Source of the DNA: Agrobacterium larrymoorei
GTDB lineage: Bacteria > Pseudomonadota > Alphaproteobacteria > Rhizobiales > Rhizobiaceae
DNA length: 64,000 nt
Direction: 5' to 3'
Assembly (NCBI RefSeq): GCF_005145045.1
Contig: NZ_CP039691.1
Coordinates: forward strand, 1,686,001 to 1,750,000
In this document: piece after piece, positions 44,852 to 56,098 of the stretch
Position numbering within the stretch: position 1 is the first letter of the stretch
Layout: each line of letters begins with the position of its first letter
The notes under the pieces: model-generated
Databases searched by the model: none
What the model was told of the DNA's origin: nothing
Seen by the model: the letters and a program-made list of their open reading frames with translations, nothing else
Position numbers and translations under genes: made by a program

Positions 44852-46075
44852 ATGGAAGATTTTATCGGCACTTACGGAAACCGCCTCATTCTGGCGGTAG
44901 TGGGCGTCGGAGTAGCTCTGCTGCTTCTGGCAATCGTCCTCTGGTTCATTCGCAGGCGCGGCGGCTCCGCTCCTTTCATTCGCGGCGGCAAGAACAGGCA
45001 GCCCCGTCTTCAGGTGCTGGATGCAACCGCTGTCGATGCCCGCCGTCGCCTCGTCCTCGTGCGTCGCGATAATGTCGAGCATCTCGTCATGATCGGCGGT
45101 CCGACGGATATCGTCATCGAAAGCGGTATCGGTGCCATTCCCTTTCTCAAGGACGTGCGCGATCCGCAGGATGACGCCCTACCCTCCCTTGCATCGGAAC
45201 GCGCTCTGACCAGTGAGCGAACGAAGAGCCTGCCCCAAGTGCCGCAAGAGGAGATCAGGCCGGTGGCAGTTCCAGCAACCCCGGTGGCAACAACCGCTCC
45301 ACCACAGCCCGAACCAAAGCAACCTCCCGTCGTGCCACCTGCGCCACGACCGGTCGCAGCAACGCCTCCACAAAGGCAGCCAGCGCCGATTGCCCAGCCG
45401 ACCAACGCTGCGCAAGCAGCACCAGCAAGACCTCAGCCTGCACCAACAGCGCCCGCAGTCGCTATCGTTCCGCCCGCGCCAGTAGCTCCCGCGCGGGAAA
45501 ACCTTGAAGCAGCACCTCCCCGCGTCACCGCCCGTGAGCCCGTAGCACCTATCGTCCCGGCAATCACGCCCGCCGCAGCTGCCGCGCTTGCAGCAACACC
45601 GACGGAAAACGTCGCAAAGCCGACGGTCTTACAGACACCCCCGCCAGTTGAAATCAAGCCTACCCCAGCACCGCTCTCCATCGTGAAGCCTGAGCCGGTG
45701 GAAACGTCGGAGCCCGTCATCAGTCAGGAAAGCGCTGTCGATTTCTTAGACGCCGCCCGCGAGCGTGTTCTACCGACCTACCGCGCAACGCCCCCGGTTA
45801 CAGCCACCGCCACACCCAAATCGGAGCCACTCGCCCCAAGCGATAACGGCCCTGTTTTCGGTGACCAGTTGACCAGCGATTTCGAAAGCTTTCTGGAAGC
45901 CGAGATTGCCAAAAATAACAATGCCGACGCCCCTGCCATTGATCTTGACCCTGCTCCTCAGGACGGCCAGCCAGAGCCGAAACTCTCTGACGCGCCCGGC
46001 AAGACAGCCGATCAGGATGTGCAAAGGGAAATGGCGCGTATCTTCGGCGAAATGTCGGTCACGCGGGATCGGTGA
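44852..46075 (+). CDS. FliO-like membrane protein with a long proline/alanine-rich tail
   Basis: A 407-residue protein. A transmembrane helix lies at about residues 12-32 (ILAVVGVGVALLLLAIVLWF). A FliO-type domain follows at about 50-100 (LQVLDATAVDARRRLVLVRRDNVEHLVMIGG). The next 250 residues are low-complexity proline/alanine-rich, and the C-terminus has an acidic part (FLEAEIAKNNNADAPAIDLD, then QREMARIFGEM). FliO assembles the flagellar export gate, but no flagellar genes are near. Its usual neighbour in alphaproteobacteria is cckA, as here, so the assignment may be family-level rather than true flagellar function. Confidence 0.75.
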   Translation: MEDFIGTYGNRLILAVVGVGVALLLLAIVLWFIRRRGGSAPFIRGGKNRQPRLQVLDATAVDARRRLVLVRRDNVEHLVMIGGPTDIVIESGIGAIPFLKDVRDPQDDALPSLASERALTSERTKSLPQVPQEEIRPVAVPATPVATTAPPQPEPKQPPVVPPAPRPVAATPPQRQPAPIAQPTNAAQAAPARPQPAPTAPAVAIVPPAPVAPARENLEAAPPRVTAREPVAPIVPAITPAAAAALAATPTENVAKPTVLQTPPPVEIKPTPAPLSIVKPEPVETSEPVISQESAVDFLDAARERVLPTYRATPPVTATATPKSEPLAPSDNGPVFGDQLTSDFESFLEAEIAKNNNADAPAIDLDPAPQDGQPEPKLSDAPGKTADQDVQREMARIFGEMSVTRDR

Positions 46076-46090
46076 ATGAAAACAAAAAAG

Positions 46091-46112
46091 GCCGTCTTTC
46101 AGGCGGCTTTTT
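46091..46112 (+). terminator. Intrinsic terminator after the FliO-like gene
   Basis: GCCGTCT (46091-46097) and AGGCGGC (46101-46107) form a 7-bp stem with one G-T pair, followed by TTTTT. It lies between convergent genes. Confidence 0.75.
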
Positions 46113-46136
46113 ACAGCGATCTCAATAATACGTAGC

Positions 46137-46775
46137 CTAACAGATTGTCGCGAGACCCGCAGGTGTTTCAATCACGGCGCTATACCGGAGGCGTTCTCCC
46201 CAAGTGACTTTGGGCGGATCAATGATGCCGATTTCCTTATACAGTTTCTCAACCCACGGCACATCTGGATGCTGTACTTCCAAGCTCATCAAAGACATTC
46301 CATGGTCGGGCATAGAATGTGCTGGATTTCCCCTCGGACCCCAATCCATCACACATGGTGCCGCTCCACCACAGGGAAGCGAGCCATCCTCCGTGACGGC
46401 GAAAAGCCACTGAGGATCCCCTCTGGAAACGCGCTGCTGCCGCCCGAACTTATCGGCATGCTGGGTCAGCACCCCAGCAAGGTCGTCCGTCCGCGTGACC
46501 CAGCCTCTGAGGCGTCGTCCAGCATCCCATTCCGATTGAACAGTGGCACGATCATCCAGACCAAACCAGCGAGGCCTGCCCGGCGGATCGGCTTCAGGAT
46601 CAACCGCAATCACTTCCAGGAAAACGTCAGTTCCAAGGCGCAGGAGAAGGTTATGGGTTCCCATCTGCGGATGCTTGCCGCCGTAGGGCATGTCTATACC
46701 CAACGTCTCTTTGACATAGGCAGCACCAGCTTCCAGAGATGGGGCGATGAGGGCAACGTGGTCCAGCTTCAGCAT
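46137..46775 (-). CDS. VOC/glyoxalase-like domain protein
   Basis: A 212-residue protein starting at 46775 (MLKLDHVALIAPSLEAGAAY). The opening LDHVALIA and later GTHNLLLRLGTDVFLEVIAVD match the glyoxalase-3-like VOC fold. The metal-binding His and Glu positions of true glyoxalases are partly retained (His6; Glu in LEVIAVD). Substrate unknown. A short upstream in-frame leader from 46811 is not used because it overlaps the pyrG terminator. Confidence 0.85.
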   Translation of the reverse strand: MLKLDHVALIAPSLEAGAAYVKETLGIDMPYGGKHPQMGTHNLLLRLGTDVFLEVIAVDPEADPPGRPRWFGLDDRATVQSEWDAGRRLRGWVTRTDDLAGVLTQHADKFGRQQRVSRGDPQWLFAVTEDGSLPCGGAAPCVMDWGPRGNPAHSMPDHGMSLMSLEVQHPDVPWVEKLYKEIGIIDPPKVTWGERLRYSAVIETPAGLATIC

Positions 46776-46797
46776 TTCAACCCGCAACTCCAGTAGC

Positions 46798-46821
46798 AAA
46801 AAAGGCCGCATCGCTGCGACC
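46798..46821 (-). terminator. Intrinsic terminator of pyrG
   Basis: On the minus strand, GGTCGCA, GCGA loop, TGCGGCC then TTTTTT, at 46798-46821, directly after the pyrG stop at 46848. Confidence 0.85.
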
Positions 46822-46847
46822 TTCTCTTTAATTCACGTAAGCACAGA

Positions 46848-48488
<1,641 letters not shown>

Positions 48489-48581
48489 TTACCTTTTTAC
48501 GATTGATTCCGCCAGCCAAAACTTTGCCTTTCCCCAAATTCGTTGTTGGCGAACCTGAAGAGCGGCTGACTGGAATGCGAA

Positions 48582-48614
48582 CAAAAGAAAACCGGCAGGC
48601 TTTTGGCCTGCCGG
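48582..48614 (-). terminator. Intrinsic terminator after secG
   Basis: On the minus strand, CCGGCAGGC, CAAAA loop, GCCTGCCGG (48592-48614), followed by TTTTCTTTTG. It separates secG from pyrG. Confidence 0.85.
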
Positions 48615-48635
48615 AGATTTATGCGTTTGACTGAC

Positions 48636-49121
48636 TTACTGTCCGGTCGGGACGCCAGTCGAGTTGGCCGGAGCCTGTGGCTGGGCCGGTGCTGGCGTTG
48701 CAGCGCCACCTTCAGCCGGTGCTGCTGGCGTCGTCGTTGCCGGAGCCTGCGTCGCAGGTGCTTCGTTGGCAGCGCCGTTCTGAGCAGGCGCCTGGCCTGC
48801 CGGAGCAGCTGGCGTCGTAGAAGATGGTCCGAGCGTATCCAGAATGCCGTTACCCTGACCCTGCGTTGCCGGAATGCGGTCCAGAATATCGGTCGGGCGC
48901 GATTCGTAACGGGTCAGAAGACCGAGGCCGAGGGATGTCGCGAAGAACAGGGCCGCGAGGATAGCCGTCGTGCGGGTCAGCGCATTGGCCGTACCGCGTG
49001 CGGACATGAAGCCCGAACCGCCGCCAATACCGAGGCCACCGCCTTCGGAACGCTGGATCAGCACCACGCCGACAAGCGCCAGCACGATCATGAGGTGAAT
49101 AACAATCAGTACGTTCTGCAT
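48636..49121 (-). CDS. secG: Preprotein translocase subunit SecG
   Basis: A 161-residue protein beginning MQNVLIVIHLMIVLALVGVV at 49121; the upstream in-frame ATG at 49136 is less likely. Two transmembrane helices (about residues 3-24 and 52-72) flank the SecG cytoplasmic loop IQRSEGGGLGIGGG. It stabilises the SecYE channel for protein export. About 85 residues of alanine/proline/threonine-rich low complexity extend the C-terminus beyond E. coli SecG. Confidence 0.94.
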   Translation of the reverse strand: MQNVLIVIHLMIVLALVGVVLIQRSEGGGLGIGGGSGFMSARGTANALTRTTAILAALFFATSLGLGLLTRYESRPTDILDRIPATQGQGNGILDTLGPSSTTPAAPAGQAPAQNGAANEAPATQAPATTTPAAPAEGGAATPAPAQPQAPANSTGVPTGQ

Positions 49122-49223
49122 GACAATCCATTCCATGCCCCATCAGGAGCACAATGAAGAAGTTTGCGGCTCTTTACATGAGGCGAAAGCGTATTCCAAG
49201 CCCCTGAAAGACGAAAGACGATA

Positions 49224-49994
49224 TCAGGCCGTCAATTGCTCATATGCCGCATAGATGGAAAGGAAGTCGGCTGCTTTCAAGCTCGCGCCGCCGATCAGTG
49301 CGCCGTCCACATTTTCTACGCCCATCAGCTCCAGCGCGTTGGATGGCTTCACCGAGCCGCCATAGAGAATGCGCATGCCCTTGCCTTCCGTACCGAAGCG
49401 CTTGACGAGCTCCTCGCGCATGAAAGCGTGGGCTTCCTTCACGTCTTCGACGGTCGGCGTCAGGCCGGTCCCGATGGCCCAGACAGGCTCATAGGCAATC
49501 ACGGTGTTTGCAGCAGTCGCCTCATCCGGCACGGAACCGGCAAGCTGGCGCTTGAGAATATCCAGCGTCTGGCCGGACTTGCGCTCATCCGCAGTCTCGC
49601 CGATGCAGATGATGGCAACGAGATCGGCGGCATAGGCAGCAGTCGCCTTCGCCTTTACCAGATGATCCGTTTCGGCATGGTCCGTGCGGCGTTCGGAGTG
49701 GCCAACGATGACGTGGGTGCCAAAGCAATCCGCGATCATTTCAGCCGAGATATCGCCGGTATGCGCGCCAGATGCGTTCTGGTGGCAATCCTGCGCGCCG
49801 ATCTTCAGCGGGCTGTCTTCGCAAAGAGCCGTCGCAACATAAAGCAGCGTCGAGGGCGGGCAGATCAGCGTTTCCACCTTGTCCGCAAGCGGTCCCTTCA
49901 CCCCTTCGGCCATCGCCTTGATCTGATCAAGCGAGGCGCGCGTTCCGTTCATCTTCCAGTTTCCAGCGACGAGCGGGCGTACATCAGGGGTCAT
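49224..49994 (-). CDS. tpiA: Triosephosphate isomerase
   Basis: A 256-residue TIM-barrel enzyme interconverting dihydroxyacetone phosphate and glyceraldehyde-3-phosphate. Active-site residues: Asn/Lys in VAGNWKMNG (residues about 10-18), His in VIVGHSERR, Glu in [11 protein letters not shown], and the phosphate-binding GGSVKPSNA loop. It is followed by secG and pyrG in the same direction. The upstream spacer to 50163 shows no feature I can name. Confidence 0.97.
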   Translation of the reverse strand: MTPDVRPLVAGNWKMNGTRASLDQIKAMAEGVKGPLADKVETLICPPSTLLYVATALCEDSPLKIGAQDCHQNASGAHTGDISAEMIADCFGTHVIVGHSERRTDHAETDHLVKAKATAAYAADLVAIICIGETADERKSGQTLDILKRQLAGSVPDEATAANTVIAYEPVWAIGTGLTPTVEDVKEAHAFMREELVKRFGTEGKGMRILYGGSVKPSNALELMGVENVDGALIGGASLKAADFLSIYAAYEQLTA

Positions 49995-50163
49995 CTGCTA
50001 TTCCATTCCTCTTGGCGTGTAAAAGTGCCTGTCACGGCAGTTCATGCATGTCATAATAGACAGCGAAATGAATTGGTACTTAAAAGCAAGGTTTTGGTTC
50101 AAAACTTTGGTTAAATTCGCGTCATTTCGCTGAGTTTCGGTAAGAGCGAAGCAAGTTTATTGC

Positions 50164-51045
50164 TCAGCGAGACAAAATCCAGTTCAAAGCCGCCCGCCAG
50201 TCCGTCATGCGAACCGGCGTTCCGTGGGTGCCGGTCTCATAGAGCGTAAAGCGCGTGGGCACTCCCGCCTTCAGCAGTCCTCGAAACATCGCCGCCTGCT
50301 GATCCGCCGAATACACCTTGTCCACACTGCCATGGGTGAACCACACCGGCTTTTTCGCCTTGATGAAAGCGCTCTTCGGAAAATCCGGATCGACCGCACC
50401 GCCAAGGATCGCCATGCCCTTGAGGTTGGCGACGGCCTGCGCATCGCGGCTGATGCCATAGCAGATAAAGCTGCCCATGGAGGCGCAGGTGAGAATGACG
50501 GGACGCCCGCCGGATTTCGCCTTCGCATCGGCGATCAGCGCGGCAACATCCGCCACGCCGTTCCGGTCGAAACTGCGCACGCTCGGCGCATAGTAGGTGC
50601 CGCCATTGTTGACGGCGAGGTTCTTTAGCCGGTTGAAATTGCCGCCGAAGGTGTAGTCATTCACACCAAGCCTGCGGTCCCCACCCCGGCCATGAATAAA
50701 AATGACGGTGAAAGCCTGACCGGATGCAGCGCCGACGCGCGCCACCTCGATCGCCCTGCCCTCGGCTGAAATCGTCTCCATGGCCTGAAATTTCTTCGAC
50801 GCTAGATCGACATATCCCCGTTTCACGCGCCGCTCTGGTGTCTCGTCGCGACCATTGATGTCGCGCATTTCCTGGTAATCGATGACCTGCGAAGCACCGC
50901 CATCACCAGTGGAAAGCACGGTTTGACTGGAAAACAGATCGTCCTTGAATGGCTTCAACGGGCCGCCTGCGCTTTGCGCGGAGGCGGGCAGCGTTGCAAC
51001 AGAGAGACAGAAAAGAGTACAAAAGGTGAAGATAGCTGTGGACAT
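50164..51045 (-). CDS. Exported alpha/beta hydrolase
   Basis: A 293-residue protein. ATG 51045 gives a signal peptide (MSTAIFTFCTLFCLSVATLPASAQ); the longer open frame upstream overlaps parE's promoter and looks non-coding. Fold features: oxyanion region FIHGRGGDRR, nucleophile elbow LTCASMGSF (Cys in place of the first Gly of GxSxG), an Asp in HGSVDKVY and a His in ETGTHGTP. It is probably a periplasmic esterase or lipase of the carboxylesterase class. Substrate unknown. Confidence 0.85.
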   Translation of the reverse strand: MSTAIFTFCTLFCLSVATLPASAQSAGGPLKPFKDDLFSSQTVLSTGDGGASQVIDYQEMRDINGRDETPERRVKRGYVDLASKKFQAMETISAEGRAIEVARVGAASGQAFTVIFIHGRGGDRRLGVNDYTFGGNFNRLKNLAVNNGGTYYAPSVRSFDRNGVADVAALIADAKAKSGGRPVILTCASMGSFICYGISRDAQAVANLKGMAILGGAVDPDFPKSAFIKAKKPVWFTHGSVDKVYSADQQAAMFRGLLKAGVPTRFTLYETGTHGTPVRMTDWRAALNWILSR

Positions 51046-51227
51046 GCCTTGAGGAACCGTTTCATTTGCGCCACAAGTCTTGCCATCCGGGCCGCTGCGA
51101 CGCAATCCTTGAAGGTAAAGCGTAAGCCGATTATGCCTGCTCGAGTAAGCTGACACCTGTACCGGCGTCCCATCATGCCTGCTCGCATGGACAAAATCTG
51201 GGCGATAATCTGATTGAACTGGACACA

Positions 51228-53312
51228 ATGGACGATAGCAACGATCTTTTCTCTGGCATTCCCGCAGCTGCCCGCGCTGAAGCGGAGCCACGAGAAGCCG
51301 CACCCGCTGCCAAGCCCGCAGCGCCAGCCGCAAATGTGAACGCGCAGCCAAAACCGGCTCCCGCGCCTGTTGCTGCGTCCGGTGAAGAATATGGCGCGTC
51401 CTCCATTCGCGTTCTCGAAGGGCTGGAGCCGGTGCGCATGCGTCCCGGCATGTATATTGGCGGCACGGATGAGAAGGCGCTGCACCACCTCTTTGCCGAA
51501 GTCATCGATAACTCCATGGACGAGGCCGTTGCGGGCCACGCCAACTTCATCGAAGTGCATCTGGATACCGAAGGCTTCCTGACGGTGAGCGATAACGGGC
51601 GCGGTATTCCTGTGGAAAACCACCCCCAGGTGCCGGGCAAATCCACGCTCGAAGTCATCATGACCAAGCTGCATGCGGGCGGCAAGTTCGATGGCAAGGC
51701 GTATGAGACATCGGGCGGTCTGCACGGCGTCGGGGTGTCGGTCGTCAACGCGCTTTCGGATGTTCTGGAAGTGGAAGTTGCTCGTAACCGCAAGCTTTAC
51801 CGCCAGCGCTTCTCTCGCGGCATTCCGCAAGGACCGCTGGAAGAACTAGGCGATGTGCACAATCGCCGCGGAACGCGCGTGCGCTTCCACCCGGATGCAC
51901 AGATTTTCGGTGAGCACGCCAAGTTCGAAGCCGCGCGCATTTTCCGCATGGCGCGCTCGAAAGCCTATCTCTTCGGCGGCGTTGAAATTCGCTGGAGCTG
52001 CGATCCCGGCGTCGTGCCTGCTGGTGGAGAAATCCCTGAAAAGGCGGTGTTCCACTTCCCCGGCGGCCTGAAGGACTATCTGTCGGCCACGCTCGGCAAG
52101 GATTTCACCGTCACCCGCGAAATCTTCTCTGGTCGCACCGAAAAGACCGGTGGACACGGTGCGCTGGAATGGGCGGTGACGTGGTATGGCGGCGATGCCC
52201 AGCTGCATTCCTATTGTAATACCATCCCGACCCCCGAAGGCGGCACGCATGAGGCCGGTCTGCGTATTGCGCTGACCAAGGGTTTGAAAAATTACGCCGA
52301 GTTGACTCAGAACAAGCGCGCCCGGGAGATTACCACGGACGACGTGATGATTTCGGCGGTCGGCATGCTGTCCGTCTTCATTCGCGAGCCGGAATTCGTC
52401 GGCCAGACCAAGGACAAGCTGGCAACCGTCGAGGCTCAGCGCATCGTTGAGAACGCGCTTCGCGATCCGTTCGATCATTATCTTGCAGGCAATCCCAATG
52501 AAGCGGCCAAGCTTCTGGATTGGGTTATCGAGCGCTGCGAGGAACGCCTTCGCCGCCGCAAGGAAAAGGAAGTCAACCGCAAGACTGCCGTTCGCAAGCT
52601 ACGCCTTCCCGGCAAGCTGGCGGATTGTTCTCAGAACACGGCTGAGGGTGCCGAGCTTTTCATCGTCGAGGGTGATTCGGCTGGTGGTTCCGCCAAGCAG
52701 GCGCGCAACCGCGCCAATCAGGCCATCCTGCCGCTACGCGGTAAAATCCTGAACGTCGGCAGTGCCAGCCGCGAAAAGCTTTCCGCCAACCAGCAGATCG
52801 CGGATCTCATTCAGGCGCTCGGCTGCGGCACGCGCACGAAATATCGTGACGAAGACCTGCGTTACGAACGCATCATCATCATGACCGATGCCGACGTGGA
52901 CGGCGCGCATATCGCATCGCTGCTCATCACCTTCTTCTATCAGGAAATGCCCGAACTCATCCGCGGTAGCCACCTCTATCTGGCCGTCCCGCCGCTCTAC
53001 AAGATCACTCAGGGATCGAAATCCGCCTATGCGCGTGACGATGCGCACCGAGCTGAACTAATGGAGAGCGAGTTCAAGGGTCGCGGTAAGATCGAAATCA
53101 GTCGCTTCAAAGGCCTTGGCGAAATGCTGCCTGCGCAGCTGAAGGAAACCACCATGGAGCCATCCAAGCGCACGCTGCTGCGCGTGGAAATCGATGACGT
53201 GGATTTCGAAGGAACGCGTGAGGCCGTTGATAACCTGATGGGCACGAAGGCCGATGCCCGCTTCCGCTTTATTCAGGACCGCGCGGCCTTTGCTGAAAAT
53301 CTCGATATCTGA
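51228..53312 (+). CDS. parE: DNA topoisomerase IV subunit B
   Basis: A 694-residue ATPase subunit that, with ParC, decatenates chromosomes. Bergerat ATP site: EVIDNSMDEA; GHKL loop GGLHGVGVSVVNAL; Toprim motif EGDSAGGSAKQAR and DADVDGAHI. The first 55 residues are an alanine/proline-rich extension absent from E. coli ParE. The length and the absence of the long GyrB insert identify it as ParE. It is divergent from the hydrolase and upstream of pdxY. Confidence 0.96.
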   Translation: MDDSNDLFSGIPAAARAEAEPREAAPAAKPAAPAANVNAQPKPAPAPVAASGEEYGASSIRVLEGLEPVRMRPGMYIGGTDEKALHHLFAEVIDNSMDEAVAGHANFIEVHLDTEGFLTVSDNGRGIPVENHPQVPGKSTLEVIMTKLHAGGKFDGKAYETSGGLHGVGVSVVNALSDVLEVEVARNRKLYRQRFSRGIPQGPLEELGDVHNRRGTRVRFHPDAQIFGEHAKFEAARIFRMARSKAYLFGGVEIRWSCDPGVVPAGGEIPEKAVFHFPGGLKDYLSATLGKDFTVTREIFSGRTEKTGGHGALEWAVTWYGGDAQLHSYCNTIPTPEGGTHEAGLRIALTKGLKNYAELTQNKRAREITTDDVMISAVGMLSVFIREPEFVGQTKDKLATVEAQRIVENALRDPFDHYLAGNPNEAAKLLDWVIERCEERLRRRKEKEVNRKTAVRKLRLPGKLADCSQNTAEGAELFIVEGDSAGGSAKQARNRANQAILPLRGKILNVGSASREKLSANQQIADLIQALGCGTRTKYRDEDLRYERIIIMTDADVDGAHIASLLITFFYQEMPELIRGSHLYLAVPPLYKITQGSKSAYARDDAHRAELMESEFKGRGKIEISRFKGLGEMLPAQLKETTMEPSKRTLLRVEIDDVDFEGTREAVDNLMGTKADARFRFIQDRAAFAENLDI

Positions 53313-53376
53313 TCTTTTCCGATCCCAAGCTCTCCGGCACATCCGCTGATGGAGAGCCTTACAACGGCATGACCTC

Positions 53377-54225
53377 ATGAAACACGTTCTTTCGATCCAG
53401 TCCCATGTCGCCTTCGGCTATGTCGGCAACCGCGCGGCCACTTTCCCGTTGCAGCGCCTCGGCCACGAAGTCACTGTCATCAACACTGTGCAGTTCTCCA
53501 ACCATACCGGTTACGGAAAATGGACGGGCGACGTTTTTTCCGCAAAGCATATCGATGACCTGATCAACGGGCTTTCCGATCTCGGCGTGCTGGAGCAAAT
53601 CGATGGCCTGCTCACCGGCTATCTCGGTGATCCCGAAGTCGGCAACGCGATCCTTGCGCTGCGTGATCGCCTGCCCGCTGGTGTGCGCTGGCTTTGCGAT
53701 CCCGTCATGGGCGATGTCGGACGCGGCTTTTTCGTGCGTCCAGGCATACCGGAATTCTTCAAGGACAAGGCACTGCCTCGCGCTGATATCATCACGCCGA
53801 ACCAGTTCGAACTCGAATATCTGACCGGGCGGCAGATTGCCTCGCTGGAAGACGCGCGTAACGCCTGCCGCGCCGCCCATGAGATGGGCCCGGACATCGT
53901 TCTTCTGACATCGCTTATTCATGAAAATACGCGCAACGAAGAAATCCAGATGCTCGCCTCCTCCAAATCCGGCGAACAATTCCTCGTCACCACGCCCCGC
54001 CTACCTTTGGATCCTGCACCGAATGGCGCGGGCGATTGCACCTCAGCCCTCTTCCTCGGCCACATTCTTGCAGGCGAAACGCTGGGCAACGCGCTCTCCA
54101 AAACCGCTTCCAGCATCTTCGCGCTATTTCAGGAAACGCTGGCCGTCGGACGCCGGGAACTACACATTATTGCTGCGCAGGATCATTTCGTGAAGCCTGC
54201 CCCTAAGGATGTGGTGAAGCTTTGA
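53377..54225 (+). CDS. pdxY: Pyridoxal kinase
   Basis: A 282-residue ribokinase-fold enzyme that phosphorylates pyridoxal in the B6 salvage pathway. Signatures: N-terminal VLSIQSHVAFGYVGNRAATFPLQ, a PVMGD core (CDPVMGDVGRG), TPNQFELEYL and the anion-hole NGAGDCTSALFL with the catalytic Asp. It starts 64 bases after parE and is in the same direction; co-transcription is possible. Confidence 0.93.
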   Translation: MKHVLSIQSHVAFGYVGNRAATFPLQRLGHEVTVINTVQFSNHTGYGKWTGDVFSAKHIDDLINGLSDLGVLEQIDGLLTGYLGDPEVGNAILALRDRLPAGVRWLCDPVMGDVGRGFFVRPGIPEFFKDKALPRADIITPNQFELEYLTGRQIASLEDARNACRAAHEMGPDIVLLTSLIHENTRNEEIQMLASSKSGEQFLVTTPRLPLDPAPNGAGDCTSALFLGHILAGETLGNALSKTASSIFALFQETLAVGRRELHIIAAQDHFVKPAPKDVVKL

Positions 54226-54403
54226 CATTCTCGCGGTCGCTTTGCGCATCCCTGTTTTCGATGCATGTAGATCGACACTGACCATTGCGCCGACTAATCA
54301 CCGCGCCAGCAAACCGCGCAGCTCAATTCTCTGGCAACTCAACAGAATTGAGCGAGAGAACCGCTCGGATAGCAATTCCGCCTGAAACTCAAGTGAACGA
54401 GTC

Positions 54404-54430
54404 AAAAAAGCGGGCGCTCACTGCGCCCGC
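54404..54430 (-). terminator. Intrinsic terminator of the RcnB-like gene
   Basis: On the minus strand, GCGGGCGC, AGTGA loop, GCGCCCGC (54410-54430), followed by TTTTTT. It lies directly after the stop at 54445. Confidence 0.85.
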
Positions 54431-54444
54431 TTTGACTTTTATTA

Positions 54445-54774
54445 TTATCTCGCCGCAGAAAGACCGATGATGAGGCCGCTAACGGCGTTGATCAGCAGGA
54501 ACTGGTTATCAACGCGTACCCAGCGCTCATTGCGGCGCGGTTCCTTGAGGTGATAGCGACGATACTCACGGCGGTCGACAAAGTGACGACGTTCGGCAGG
54601 CGTCAGTCGCTGTCCGCGCTTCCAGCTATGCTTCTTGATAATCACCTTCTTTGTGGTGACGGTTCTCTCGTGAACACCACGGCGATCATGCCCGTTATCG
54701 TAACGGCTCTGTGCCTGAGCCAATGGAGCGGCGAGAATGGTAGCGGCCAGAAAAACGGTGACGAACTTCTTCAT
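54445..54774 (-). CDS. RcnB-family exported protein
   Basis: A 109-residue protein with a signal peptide (MKKFVTVFLAATILAAPLAQAQ). The mature part is basic and rich in Arg/His/Tyr (KKHSWKRGQRLTPAERRHFV, DRREYRRYHLKEP), then RWVRVDNQFLLINAVSGLIIGL. This is the RcnB/YohN pattern of small periplasmic proteins. RcnB affects nickel/cobalt tolerance in E. coli; a metal role here is not shown. The 219-base gap toward pdxY contains only its terminator. Confidence 0.8.
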   Translation of the reverse strand: MKKFVTVFLAATILAAPLAQAQSRYDNGHDRRGVHERTVTTKKVIIKKHSWKRGQRLTPAERRHFVDRREYRRYHLKEPRRNERWVRVDNQFLLINAVSGLIIGLSAAR

Positions 54775-54975
54775 GGGTGGGTTCCTTTCCTGTTTCGATG
54801 AGGTGATCCTATCCCTCGAAAAGTGAATGGAAACTGAACCATTAAATTACAAAACTGTAATGGTTATTGATGCTTACGAGTGGATGTTAAAGTTGACGTC
54901 TCGCTAAAATTACACTCGGCGGCTCTCCCTGTCAGACCCGCACTGGCTGGAATGACAGGGAAAAGCCTTACTCCT

Positions 54976-56010
54976 CTACTTCTTCAACTCAGCCGACTTG
55001 GCCCACAGATTAATATCGGCATCCTTGGCGTAGCGGTCGATCTGGGCAAGTTCTTCAGCCGTGAAGTCTGGCTTCTCAAGTGCCTTGACGCAATCTTCCA
55101 CCTGTTCGGGGCGGCTTGCGCCGATGAGGGCGGAGGTGATGCGGCCGCCTCGCAGGACCCAGGCGATTGCCATTTGGGCCAAGGTCTGGCCGCGCTTTTC
55201 GGCGATGGAATTCAGGCCGCGAATGTTTTCGATATTGCGTTCGTTGAGGAAGGCCGGGTTGAGGGATTTGCCCTGGCTGGCGCGGCTCGCATCCGGCACG
55301 CCGCCCAGATACTTTGCCGTCAGCATGCCTTGCGCCAGCGGCGAGAAGACGATGGAGCCGATGCCGAGGTCTTCCAGCGTATCCACGAGACCGTCTTCCT
55401 CGATCCAGCGATTGATCATGGAATAGCTAGGCTGATGGATGATGCAGGGCGTGCCCAGATCCTTGAGGATAGCGGCGGCTTCCCGCGTGCGCTGCGAATT
55501 GTAGGAGGAGATGCCCACGTAAAGCGCCCTGCCGGAACGGACGATATGATCCAGCGCGCCGCAGGTTTCTTCCAAAGGCGTGTCCGGGTCGAAACGGTGG
55601 GAATAGAAGATATCCACATAATCCAGCCCCATGCGCTTCAGGCTCTGGTCGCAGGAGGAAATCAGATACTTGCGGCTGCCCCATTCGCCATAGGGACCGT
55701 GCCACATATTGTAGCCGGCCTTGGACGAAATGATCAGTTCGTCACGATAACCGGCGAAATCGGTACGGAGGATTTCGCCGAATGCCGTTTCGGCGCTGCC
55801 GGGCGGCGGGCCGTAATTGTTGGCGAGATCGAAATGGGTGATACCGAGATCGAACGCTTTGCGGCAAATATCCTGCTTGGTCTTGTGCGAAAAATCATTG
55901 CCGAAATTATGCCACAGGCCGAGCGAGAGGGCCGGTAGCTTCAGGCCTGTTCTGCCGCAGTGATTATACTTCATGGATTCGTAACGGTTTTCAGCCGGTT
56001 GCCAGGCCAT
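54976..56010 (-). CDS. Aldo/keto reductase, L-glyceraldehyde-3-phosphate reductase type
   Basis: A 344-residue AKR-family (YghZ/Gpr-like) oxidoreductase. The catalytic tetrad Asp/Tyr/Lys/His appears in FDLANNYGPPPG, ISSKAGYNMW and FYSHRFD. NADPH-binding residues appear in FSPLAQGMLTAKYL and IGASRPEQVEDC. It lies 88 bases downstream of the beta-mannosidase gene in the same direction and may be co-transcribed with it. Confidence 0.9.
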   Translation of the reverse strand: MAWQPAENRYESMKYNHCGRTGLKLPALSLGLWHNFGNDFSHKTKQDICRKAFDLGITHFDLANNYGPPPGSAETAFGEILRTDFAGYRDELIISSKAGYNMWHGPYGEWGSRKYLISSCDQSLKRMGLDYVDIFYSHRFDPDTPLEETCGALDHIVRSGRALYVGISSYNSQRTREAAAILKDLGTPCIIHQPSYSMINRWIEEDGLVDTLEDLGIGSIVFSPLAQGMLTAKYLGGVPDASRASQGKSLNPAFLNERNIENIRGLNSIAEKRGQTLAQMAIAWVLRGGRITSALIGASRPEQVEDCVKALEKPDFTAEELAQIDRYAKDADINLWAKSAELKK

Positions 56011-56098
56011 GGATTTCCTCCCTCATGTGGAATTGAGACCTGCCGTGACAGCGGCAGATCGAAGATGGTGTAAAACGTAAAAAGATAAGCCTTCGCTT

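Noticed and set aside
54880..55938. Plus-strand frame of 352 codons opposite the aldo/keto reductase
   Set aside because: The minus-strand AKR has clear catalytic motifs; this frame has none.
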